Part shown: positions 1-5,706 of the stretch, piece by piece
Layout of the letters: each line of letters opens with the position of its first letter
How positions within the stretch are numbered: the stretch's first letter is position 1
Source of the DNA: Actinomycetota bacterium
GTDB lineage: Bacteria > Actinomycetota > Acidimicrobiia > Acidimicrobiales > Ilumatobacteraceae
Length of the DNA stretch: 5,977 nucleotides
Assembly (NCBI GenBank): GCA_005789925.1
Contig: SXWG01000105.1
Span: 1-5,977 of the forward strand
Reading direction: 5' to 3'
Made by a program: the position numbers and the translations under genes
Notes under the pieces: generated by a model
Told to the model about the DNA's origin: nothing
Databases searched by the model: none
The model's input: the letters and a program-made list of their open reading frames with translations, nothing else

Positions 1-1115
1 GTCTGCAGACCGTAGCGACCACCGGTGCGCTCAAGCTCGTGCAACAACGTGGTCATTAGGCGCGCACCACTACAACCGAGTGGGTGACCAAGTGCGATGG
101 CGCCACCATTCGGATTCACAACGTCCATGTTCGGGTGCAATTCCTTTTCCCACGCCAGAACGACCGAAGCGAACGCCTCGTTGATTTCAATGACATCCAT
201 GTCGGAGATCTTGAGACCAGCCCGCTCGAGAACTTTGTGCGTCGCCGGAATGGGAGCCGTGAGCATGTATCGCGGATCGTCTCCGGCGAGAGAGAAGTTC
301 ACGAAACGTGCACGTGGCTTCAAGCCCAACTGCTTGGCCTTCTCTTCGCTCATGATCAGCAGCGATGCCGCACCATCGGTGATTTGACTGCTGTTGCCTG
401 CAGTCACGCGTCCACCTTCTTCGACACTACGGAAGGATGGCTTCAAGTGACCGAGTGTCTCCATCGTCGTTTCGCGCAGACCTTCATCAGTTGTCATCAA
501 CTTGCCTTCGAAATCACTCACGGGAAGAATCTCGCGTTCGAAGCGACCTTCCTTGGTGGCTTGTTGCGCGAGTGTCTGTGAACGCAGACCGAAACGATCC
601 ATGTCGTCGCGAGGGATATTCCACTTGTCAGCAATCATCTCCGCTGACACACCTTGTGGCACGAGCCCGCCGACTGGTGCATAACGCGCACTCAACTGCG
701 GGCCGAAGGGAAAGCCGTACTTGCCGTCAGCAACTGCCGAACCCATGGGCACGCGCGTCATGATCTCAACGCCGGAGGCAATGACCACGTCGTACGCACC
801 GGCGATGACACCTTGTGCCGCGAAATGCGCTGCCTGCTGGCTCGAGCCGCACTGACGATCGACAGTGGTGCCAGGAATTGTCTCGGGCAAACCGGCCGCG
901 AGCACCGCATTGCGCGCCACGTTGAGCGATTGCTCACCGACCTGCATAACACATCCCATGATGACGTCTTCGATGAGCACGGGATCAAGTCCGTTGCGCT
1001 CGACGAGCGTCTTCAACGTCTCGGCGGCAAGGTCCACCGGGTGCCAGTCCTTCAATTTTCCGTTGCGCTTACCGAGAGGGGTGCGCACTGCGTCGACGAT
1101 CACTGCTGTTGCCAT
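1..1115 (-). CDS. Acyl-CoA thiolase (acetyl-CoA acyltransferase), C-terminus cut by window edge
   Basis: The reverse strand reads open from an ATG at 1115 to the left edge: 371 codons with no stop. This is a type II thiolase, which cleaves 3-ketoacyl-CoA with CoA to acetyl-CoA and a shortened acyl-CoA (or runs the reverse condensation), in the cytoplasm. Visible family marks are the N-terminal VDAVRTPLGKRNG, the nucleophile Cys89 in DRQCGSSQQA, NEAFA at 312-316, and GGAIALGHP at 337-345 with catalytic His344. Usual length is about 390, so roughly the last 20 residues, including the second active-site Cys loop, lie outside. The QCGSxQQA and INEAFASVVL wording recalls actinobacterial FadA5-like (steroid side-chain) thiolases; that is from memory, and a plain fatty-acid thiolase remains possible. 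It lies 71 nt downstream of the MarR gene on the same strand. An AAAGGTG ribosome-binding site ends 11 nt before the ATG. Confidence 0.93.
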   Translation of the reverse strand, partial: MATAVIVDAVRTPLGKRNGKLKDWHPVDLAAETLKTLVERNGLDPVLIEDVIMGCVMQVGEQSLNVARNAVLAAGLPETIPGTTVDRQCGSSQQAAHFAAQGVIAGAYDVVIASGVEIMTRVPMGSAVADGKYGFPFGPQLSARYAPVGGLVPQGVSAEMIADKWNIPRDDMDRFGLRSQTLAQQATKEGRFEREILPVSDFEGKLMTTDEGLRETTMETLGHLKPSFRSVEEGGRVTAGNSSQITDGAASLLIMSEEKAKQLGLKPRARFVNFSLAGDDPRYMLTAPIPATHKVLERAGLKISDMDVIEINEAFASVVLAWEKELHPNMDVVNPNGGAIALGHPLGCSGARLMTTLLHELERTGGRYGLQ

Positions 1116-1126
1116 GCCCAAAGTTT

Positions 1127-1134
1127 GCACCTTT
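1127..1134 (-). promoter_or_regulatory. Ribosome-binding site of the thiolase gene
   Basis: On the reverse strand AAAGGTGC lies 11 nt before the ATG at 1115. The AAGGTG core pairs with the 16S tail, although the spacing is a little long. It supports the ATG at 1115 as start, as does the family N-terminus (VIVDAVRTP) beginning a few residues later. No convincing separate promoter is seen in the 71-nt gap, so read-through from the upstream genes is likely. Confidence 0.5.
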
Positions 1135-1186
1135 CGCACACATGTGACCTAGTCGGGGCAGCAGCCCGATGTGGAGGTGGTTCGGG

Positions 1187-1630
1187 TCAGTCGGCTTCGA
1201 GAACCTTGCCGAAGATGCGGTTCAAGGCCACTACATCTGTCTCGGTGAGGCTGTTCGTGAACACGCGGCGCACGATTCGGTAATAGGTGGTGCTGGCCCG
1301 CTTCCAGCTGTCGCGACCCTCGCGAGTGAGCACCACAAGTAGACCACGACCGTCGTCGAGCGTGGCGCGCTCACGTGCGACGTATCGAAGCTCTTCAAGC
1401 TTGTCGATCTGCCGCGACAGGCTGCTCGGGTGTGCCATCACTTTCTCGGCGAGCTCGTTGAAACGCAATGACCCTTCGTCGTCATCGTGCAATGCATCGA
1501 GAATCTCGTACCACGTGAGCAACAGACCATGATCGGTTTCGAGTGCGCGCGACAACATTTTCTGCATCGCAGCATGCGAGGTGAGGAACTCGCGCCACAC
1601 ACGTAGCCGTTCGGGGTCTGGTGCGGCCAT
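1187..1630 (-). CDS. MarR-family transcriptional regulator
   Basis: A 147-residue protein, the normal size for MarR regulators, which are dimeric winged-helix DNA-binding proteins usually released from DNA by small aromatic or lipid-like ligands. Residues about 35-105 form the winged-helix domain. RFNELAEKV (56-64) is the first HTH helix, HPSSLSRQIDKLEELRYV (67-84) holds the recognition helix, and RERATLDDGRGLLVVLT (86-102) is the wing with the conserved Asp93 and Arg95 (DxRG-type). The flanking N- and C-terminal helices would form the dimer interface. The ATG lies 6 nt after the stop of the ferredoxin reductase gene, and the thiolase follows 71 nt downstream, so it is probably co-transcribed with both and may control the operon. 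No ligand can be read from sequence. The start has only a weak upstream ribosome-binding site, consistent with translational coupling to the preceding gene. Confidence 0.9.
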   Translation of the reverse strand: MAAPDPERLRVWREFLTSHAAMQKMLSRALETDHGLLLTWYEILDALHDDDEGSLRFNELAEKVMAHPSSLSRQIDKLEELRYVARERATLDDGRGLLVVLTREGRDSWKRASTTYYRIVRRVFTNSLTETDVVALNRIFGKVLEAD

Positions 1631-1636
1631 GACGAC

Positions 1637-2866
1637 TCAGGCACTCGCCTGCTTTTCGGTAAACCATCGCCGTGCGTCGTCGGGTGCTGTATTTACCGAC
1701 AACAACGCGCGCGAGGGCATCACCAACTTCGGCATCGACACACCCAGCACTCCGGTCAGTCGATTGTTGGTGACGTACATCGCGCAGAACCTCCCCGATA
1801 CGACATCACCTGCGACAACTTCGGCATGCGAGTCGACTGTGGTGCGGCCAAGAAACTGAATGCGTGCATCGAACTGATCGCTCCAGAAAAACGGTACTGC
1901 CGCATACGCCGATGTCGGCTCACCTTTGCTCGTCGCCAACAGGTTGCGTGCTGCCATCGCACCTTGTTCCGCTGCGTTGGTCCAATGTTCCACTCGCATC
2001 AAGGGTTCGATGTCAGCGAACAGCGTGTTCGGCCACCTTGCCACGTCACCAGCGGCGAACACATTCGTCGGCCCAGCACACAACGACGCATCACACACGA
2101 CACCGTCAGACAACGTGAGCCCACTGCTCTCAAGCCACTCGGTTGCTGGTGCCACGCCGATTCCGACGAGCACAGTGTCGGCAGGCACGATTTCACCATC
2201 TGACAACTCGACACCGGTGACCCGATCACCACCGATGATGCGAGCGACTTTCACACCACAGCGAATAGTGACGCCGTTTCGTTCGTGAACAGCGGCCACC
2301 GCTGACCCCATGTCAGGCCCCAATGCACGTATGAGGGGTGCTGGAAGGCCTTCGAGCACGGTCACCTGCACACCGCGTTGCGCAGCAGTCGCTGCGGCTT
2401 CAAGACCGATGAAACCAGCACCTATGACGACGAGGCGTGAACCTTCGGCTAGGTCATCGCGCAGGGCCGCAGCTTGGTCAAGTGTTCGCAACACATGCAC
2501 ACCAGCAATGTTGGGCTGGTTGTGAAGACGACGCACAGCACCACCAGTGGCGATGATGAGACCGTCGTATGACACCGTGTCGCCGTCGGCGAGCGTCACC
2601 GTGTGTGATTTGGTGTCTAAGCGAACAGCTGCAGAACCTGTCTTCCACTGCACATTGAGCTCGGCGATGGCCTCCGGACGTCGCAGAGCAATGCGATCTG
2701 CATCCCACTCACCCGACAGAAACTTCTTCGACAACGGCGGCCGGTCATACGGCGCATGTTGTTCGTCGCTGATGCACACGATGTCGCCGCTGAATTCCTC
2801 GTGACGCAGGGTCTCGCACGCACGAACACCAGCAAGTGACCCACCGACCACGACTACTCTTTTCAT
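1637..2866 (-). CDS. FAD-dependent NADH:ferredoxin (or rubredoxin) reductase
   Basis: A 409-residue flavoprotein of the pyridine nucleotide-disulfide oxidoreductase fold that passes electrons from NAD(P)H through FAD to a ferredoxin, as in cytochrome P450 and Rieske oxygenase systems. Visible parts are the FAD Rossmann motif VVGGSLAG (6-13, the actinobacterial GxSLAG-type variant), PYDRPPLSK (39-47), IIATGG (104-109), the NAD motif VVIGAGFIGLEAA (146-158) with acidic Glu172 closing the second strand (suggesting NADH over NADPH), the second FAD site VFAAGDVARWP (269-279), VEHWTNAAEQG (292-302) and the C-terminal FFWSDQFD (326-333). Length is typical for the family. I chose the ATG at 2866 because the Rossmann strand begins at once (MKRVVVVGG); an in-frame ATG at 2878 would add four residues but leaves almost no room for a ribosome-binding site. 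It is first in a run with MarR and thiolase and divergent from TetR. No ferredoxin, P450 or oxygenase gene is in the window. Confidence 0.92.
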   Translation of the reverse strand: MKRVVVVGGSLAGVRACETLRHEEFSGDIVCISDEQHAPYDRPPLSKKFLSGEWDADRIALRRPEAIAELNVQWKTGSAAVRLDTKSHTVTLADGDTVSYDGLIIATGGAVRRLHNQPNIAGVHVLRTLDQAAALRDDLAEGSRLVVIGAGFIGLEAAATAAQRGVQVTVLEGLPAPLIRALGPDMGSAVAAVHERNGVTIRCGVKVARIIGGDRVTGVELSDGEIVPADTVLVGIGVAPATEWLESSGLTLSDGVVCDASLCAGPTNVFAAGDVARWPNTLFADIEPLMRVEHWTNAAEQGAMAARNLLATSKGEPTSAYAAVPFFWSDQFDARIQFLGRTTVDSHAEVVAGDVVSGRFCAMYVTNNRLTGVLGVSMPKLVMPSRALLSVNTAPDDARRWFTEKQASA

Positions 2867-2878
2867 CGTCACGCACAT

Positions 2879-2884
2879 ACCTTA
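2879..2884 (-). promoter_or_regulatory. Possible -10 element for the reductase-MarR-thiolase operon
   Basis: On the reverse strand TAAGGT (TAnnnT, a common actinobacterial -10 form) would place a transcript start near 2872, only a few nt before the ATG at 2866. The transcript would then have a very short leader. The best -35 candidate, ATGACC at 2909-2904, is weak and 19 nt away. It also overlaps the TetR start region, as expected for a divergent regulated promoter. Motif reading only. Confidence 0.3.
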
Positions 2885-2897
2885 CGATGAGCATCGT
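2884..2897. promoter_or_regulatory. Candidate operator: perfect 14-bp inverted repeat at the TetR start codon
   Basis: ACGATG-AG-CATCGT is a perfect inverted repeat with 6-bp arms and a 2-nt centre. It covers the ATG at 2887 and touches the possible -10 of the divergent operon. A further CATCGT copy lies at 2864-2869 over the reductase start, 20 bp (about two helical turns) from the left arm. TetR repressors usually bind inverted repeats between themselves and the divergent gene, so autoregulation plus operon control is a natural reading. The arms are short and partly coding, so chance is not excluded. Confidence 0.4.
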
Positions 2898-3522
2898 GCC
2901 TTTGGTCATACCCGACTCGTCTGATCTTCCCGAAGTTGCTCAACGCATCATCGCCGAGGCACGCGCCATCATCGAACAACGTGGTGAAGCTGCCCTACGT
3001 GTGACAGAACTCGCCGAGCGTTGCGAGGTTGCCGTCGGACTTCTGTACCACTACTTCAAAGATCGCAATGACATCATCGCCAATGTTCGCGCACAACAAT
3101 TCGTCGAGATCGCAGCACGTGACATCGACAACTTCATGAATGCGGTCACCGCCAACACCACGTCCACTGATCTCGGCAACGACACCATCTCCATCTTCGG
3201 AGGCGTCGAAGAACCGCAACGTGTCGTCAGTCGGTGGAATCGCCTTGCGGTGTTGTCTGCAGCTCGCCACAACCCCGACTTGTGGAACCGCATCGCTGAC
3301 GAACAGGCGAAGTTGAACGAAGCGCTGGTGTCGACCATTGAACTCGGCCAGACGATGGGTCTCGTCAATCCGAATCTCGATGCAAAGGCAATCGCCCTCA
3401 TGGTCGAAGCCATACCCCTCGGACTGGTCCTCGCCGACTTGAGCCCCGAGCGTCGGCCAAGCCCCGAAGCATGGCGAGCAATTGCGACGCGGGTGATCTT
3501 CTCCTTTGCCCCTGACGCCTGA
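2887..3522 (+). CDS. TetR-family transcriptional regulator
   Basis: A 211-residue protein of the usual TetR size. The N-terminal DNA-binding domain spans about residues 15-65: helix 1 around AQRIIAEARAIIEQRGEAAL (18-37), the HTH at VTELAERCEVAVGLLYHYFKDR (39-60), whose LYHYFKDR end is the classic recognition-helix signature. The rest (about 70-211) is the helical ligand-binding and dimerisation domain, too divergent to name a ligand. The ATG at 2887 is preferred over an upstream in-frame ATG at 2836, because the latter would run 43 nt into the divergent reductase gene and add 17 residues without family character. No ribosome-binding site precedes 2887, so the transcript may be leaderless or nearly so. 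Divergence from the reductase operon with about 20 nt between starts suggests it represses itself and that operon. The next gene on this strand has its own promoter. Confidence 0.9.
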   Translation: MSIVPLVIPDSSDLPEVAQRIIAEARAIIEQRGEAALRVTELAERCEVAVGLLYHYFKDRNDIIANVRAQQFVEIAARDIDNFMNAVTANTTSTDLGNDTISIFGGVEEPQRVVSRWNRLAVLSAARHNPDLWNRIADEQAKLNEALVSTIELGQTMGLVNPNLDAKAIALMVEAIPLGLVLADLSPERRPSPEAWRAIATRVIFSFAPDA

Positions 3523-3556
3523 CCCAAGACCACATCGCCCACTTGAACGGCAACCC

Positions 3557-3585
3557 TTGACACAAAGGGGCACGGGCCGTAGGTT
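3557..3585 (+). promoter_or_regulatory. Sigma70-type promoter of the secreted protein gene
   Basis: TTGACA at 3557-3562 is a perfect -35 hexamer. It is followed by exactly 17 nt and then TAGGTT at 3580-3585, a good TAnnnT -10. The expected transcript start is near 3592, giving a leader of about 26 nt before the GTG at 3618. This is the clearest promoter in the window and implies the downstream gene is expressed independently of TetR. A small inverted repeat (CCCTT 3554-3558 / AAGGG 3565-3569) overlaps the -35. Confidence 0.75.
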
Positions 3586-3591
3586 CCCCAC

Positions 3592-3604
3592 TGAAAACTT
3601 TTCA
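3592..3604. promoter_or_regulatory. 13-bp palindrome at the predicted transcription start
   Basis: TGAAAA-C-TTTTCA is a perfect inverted repeat with 6-bp arms about a single central base, 6 nt after the -10 hexamer. In this position a bound protein would block initiation, so it is a candidate operator. In RNA the one-base loop could not form as such, which favours a DNA-level role over a hairpin. No regulator can be assigned; the adjacent TetR is one possibility. Confidence 0.4.
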
Positions 3605-3607
3605 TTT

Positions 3608-3613
3608 GGGGGT
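3608..3613 (+). promoter_or_regulatory. Ribosome-binding site deciding the GTG start at 3618
   Basis: GGGGGT can pair with the ACCUCC of the 16S tail using one G:U wobble, and ends 4 nt before the GTG at 3618. The longer in-frame TTG start at 3606 would place this site inside the coding region and has no ribosome-binding site of its own, so GTG 3618 is preferred. Confidence 0.55.
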
Positions 3614-3617
3614 AGTC

Positions 3618-5366
3618 GTGTCTGGTTCTATCAAGCGTCGTCTGGTCGCAGCAGTAGCAGTCGTCGGAACGTCAGTCGGCCTGTCTTTTGTGACGGCCTC
3701 TCCGATTCAAGGTGCGGCCGCAGTCACTGTGACCGGCAAGTTGGGTGCTGCCGCATCGGGCTGGAAGGTCGTGATGGTTGGTGCGGGCGGGCAATCGCTC
3801 GTGTCGGCCGTCGATGCTGGTGGGTCATTCAGTCTGCGTACATCGGCAAGCGCTGCGAAGCGTGCGACGTTACAAATGGTCGACTCGTCGAACCGTTATG
3901 TCGGCCCGATCGTCATCGGGAAAGAAAAGGTCGGCAAGAGCACGTGCTCACACCACCAACTCGCTGGCAAGTCGGTGAAGCTCGGCACGTTGAAGTTGAA
4001 CACTGCGCAAGGTTTCGCAATTCCGGCAAAAGCCCCTGTGTCTACAGTGCATACTCGTTCGGCGGTGCTCGCAAAAGGAACATCGGGCCAACCGCTGAGT
4101 GCTGGCACTGCAGGCATCGTGAAAGTCACCACCGCGCAGATGAATGCATGCGGCAAAGCAGTGAAGGGAACGTCGATTGCCACTTCACAAGATGCGAACA
4201 TGGCGATGGGCGGCGACCTTGACAATGACGGATTGCCGAATGCGCTCGACGCTGACGATGACGGCGACCAAGAAGTTGACGCGGTCGACAAGACCACGAC
4301 GGAATCTGCGGGAATGAACCCGTGGATCGCCGTGCGAAGCACCAACCCGTTGTTCAATGCATCGGTCAGCACCGGACTCACCCCGGAAAACGTCAACTCT
4401 GTGCTCGGCACGTCCGGCAACTATTCCATCCAGTTTTTTGTGAGCAATCGAAACCTTCTCGGCCAAACCTCGTTGAACGGCGTGAAATGGGTGTGGGTGG
4501 ACTGCGGCAACTTGGTCTATTGCGGAGGGTCTGCACCGACAGCAACCAACACCAACACGCACCTGCAAAACAGCAACACCGGTGTCGCATGGAAGACCTA
4601 CAACGGTGGCTTCAAAGTCGAGTCGACTGGTTCACCAGCGACATCTGGACTTGACACCAGCCTTGGCACGAACCCTGGTGGAAATGGCAATGCGCTATAT
4701 CTCGGCAACCGCAACACCGGTAATGACCCGGGTGGATCGGTGTACTGGCAGGCCAGCGTGTTCCCCAACCAAGGTGCGAACACCCTCACGAACGTGAAGC
4801 CAGGCGATGTGTACACGCTGCGCTTCGGAACTGACGATGGCGAAAAGTCAGTGACCATGATGTTGAACCCGCACGCCGTGACTGTGCCGGGCCTCACCAC
4901 AGTGAACGGCGCCGCATACACCGGTGGTGCTCTGAAGCCAGATGCGTCTGGCACGTTGGCACTGAAGTTCTTCCGTCCGCAACGACTCACCACAACTGGC
5001 GAGACAGGTACGTTCAAAGACATGGGTGGCCTGCGCTACGGCATCATCTTCATGGGCCAGATGGATACACCCTGTGACATCGCCACCTACAGCGCCTACG
5101 ACGCGTTCACCGCTGCGACAGGTGCAGATGCGAGCGACATGGGCAACCGCCTCGCTCCACTCACTGACAAGCAGACGACAGACAGCGACACGTCAGCGAG
5201 TGCGACGCAGTTGTCCTTCACAATCGACGTTCGTTCATGTATCGGGGTGGCGACATACGACGCTGCTGCGGCTGGAACAAGCTGGGGCATTCAGTTGAAC
5301 GCCTCTGGTCAGATGTTGACCGGTGGCATGAACCGTGCGTCGCTCGATCTCACCGTGACGAAGTAG
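3618..5366 (+). CDS. Secreted protein of unknown function with a calcium-binding-type Asp-rich segment
   Basis: I do not recognise a named family for this 582-residue protein. It begins with a Sec signal peptide: basic KRR at 6-8, a hydrophobic stretch at about 9-26, and likely cleavage after GAAA near residue 35. Residues about 36-105 look like a small beta-sandwich (VTVTGKLG..., GGSFSLRTS), similar in style to carboxypeptidase-regulatory/transthyretin-like domains. Residues 199-224 carry GDLDNDGLPNALDADDDGD, a DxDxDG pattern like thrombospondin type-3 or dockerin calcium loops. The remaining 350 residues are Gly/Asn/Thr/Ser-rich and predicted beta, with six cysteines in the whole protein (110, 178, 296, 302, 486, 541), an even number that could form disulfides. 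There is no LPxTG motif, lipobox or C-terminal membrane helix, so free secretion or non-covalent surface attachment is likely. It has its own consensus promoter. Its end overlaps the convergent gene by 17 bp. Confidence 0.85.
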   Translation: MSGSIKRRLVAAVAVVGTSVGLSFVTASPIQGAAAVTVTGKLGAAASGWKVVMVGAGGQSLVSAVDAGGSFSLRTSASAAKRATLQMVDSSNRYVGPIVIGKEKVGKSTCSHHQLAGKSVKLGTLKLNTAQGFAIPAKAPVSTVHTRSAVLAKGTSGQPLSAGTAGIVKVTTAQMNACGKAVKGTSIATSQDANMAMGGDLDNDGLPNALDADDDGDQEVDAVDKTTTESAGMNPWIAVRSTNPLFNASVSTGLTPENVNSVLGTSGNYSIQFFVSNRNLLGQTSLNGVKWVWVDCGNLVYCGGSAPTATNTNTHLQNSNTGVAWKTYNGGFKVESTGSPATSGLDTSLGTNPGGNGNALYLGNRNTGNDPGGSVYWQASVFPNQGANTLTNVKPGDVYTLRFGTDDGEKSVTMMLNPHAVTVPGLTTVNGAAYTGGALKPDASGTLALKFFRPQRLTTTGETGTFKDMGGLRYGIIFMGQMDTPCDIATYSAYDAFTAATGADASDMGNRLAPLTDKQTTDSDTSASATQLSFTIDVRSCIGVATYDAAAAGTSWGIQLNASGQMLTGGMNRASLDLTVTK

Positions 5367-5697
5367 TCAACAGCGACATCAAACGCTCTGGGTCTCCGTC
5401 GCATGAGGCCAGCTCTGCCGGCCCTGCGACGAGACGCCAGCTGCTGCCGTCTTTACGGATGACCGCAGGTAGGTGACCGGCAACATGAAGTTGATCTGCG
5501 GTCGCTTCGTCACGATGCACGAGTGCCATGTCAATGCCGGCGTTCTCGCACGCGGTGTTCCATGAACGCTTGCGGCGGAACGTGCCGTGCGTGATGTCGC
5601 ATAGTTCGCAATGACCACGACCCGTGTATTTGGCCAACACATACGAGACCTCGCCAAGGAGCGAGCCGTCTGCGTTGTAGATACCGACGAAGATCAT
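5350..5697 (-). CDS. Small conserved-looking protein with HCELCDITHG (CxxC) motif, function unknown
   Basis: A 115-residue protein with no signal peptide or membrane segment. It opens MIFVGIYNADGSLLGEVSYV, has HCELCDITHGTFRRK at 29-43 with Cys30 and Cys33 as a CxxC pair beside His29 and His37, and then VHRDE at 60-64. The Cys/His cluster suggests metal binding or redox chemistry, but that is inference and I cannot name a family. The ATG at 5697 is chosen because the frame upstream (to 5832) only overlaps purU in another frame, and because GAGG at 5706-5703 gives a well-placed ribosome-binding site. The start lies 7 nt after the purU stop, so the two are almost certainly co-transcribed. The 3' end overlaps the convergent secreted protein gene by 17 bp. 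Coding is supported by the coupling and by the ordered motif; the function is open. Confidence 0.75.
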   Translation of the reverse strand: MIFVGIYNADGSLLGEVSYVLAKYTGRGHCELCDITHGTFRRKRSWNTACENAGIDMALVHRDEATADQLHVAGHLPAVIRKDGSSWRLVAGPAELASCDGDPERLMSLLTTSSR

Positions 5698-5702
5698 TGA
5701 AG

Positions 5703-5706
5703 CCTC
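5703..5706 (-). promoter_or_regulatory. Ribosome-binding site embedded in the purU stop codon
   Basis: The reverse strand reads TGAGGCTTCAATG. The GAGG core shares its GA with the purU TGA stop and lies 5 nt before the ATG of the HCELCDITHG gene. This arrangement fixes that start codon and suggests translational coupling. Confidence 0.6.

Noticed and set aside
1139..1146. CACATGTG palindrome upstream of the thiolase as a MarR site
   Set aside because: Only 8 bp, does not extend, and MarR sites are usually longer imperfect repeats; chance is likely.
1153..1169. Small hairpin TCGGG / CCCGA between MarR and thiolase
   Set aside because: Five-base stem with a seven-base loop and no T tract on either side; too weak to call a terminator.
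84..1283. Plus-strand open frames (84-581, 97-387, 437-763, 654-1283)
   Set aside because: They lie antisense to the thiolase, whose reverse-strand translation carries all the family motifs; they show no domain of their own.
3554..3569. CCCTT / AAGGG stem after the TetR gene as a terminator
   Set aside because: Short stem with no T tract following, and it overlaps the -35 hexamer; noted only as a possible operator-like repeat.
2995..3605. Reverse-strand open frames of 198 and 184 residues
   Set aside because: Antisense to the TetR gene; composition is that of shadow translation, with no motif or ribosome-binding site.
3506..4222. Plus-strand open frame of 238 residues
   Set aside because: Arg/Cys/His-rich out-of-frame reading of the secreted protein gene, running across its promoter.
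3896..5023. Reverse-strand open frames of 174, 127 and 141 residues
   Set aside because: Antisense to the secreted protein gene; long only because of GC-rich codon use, without recognisable features.
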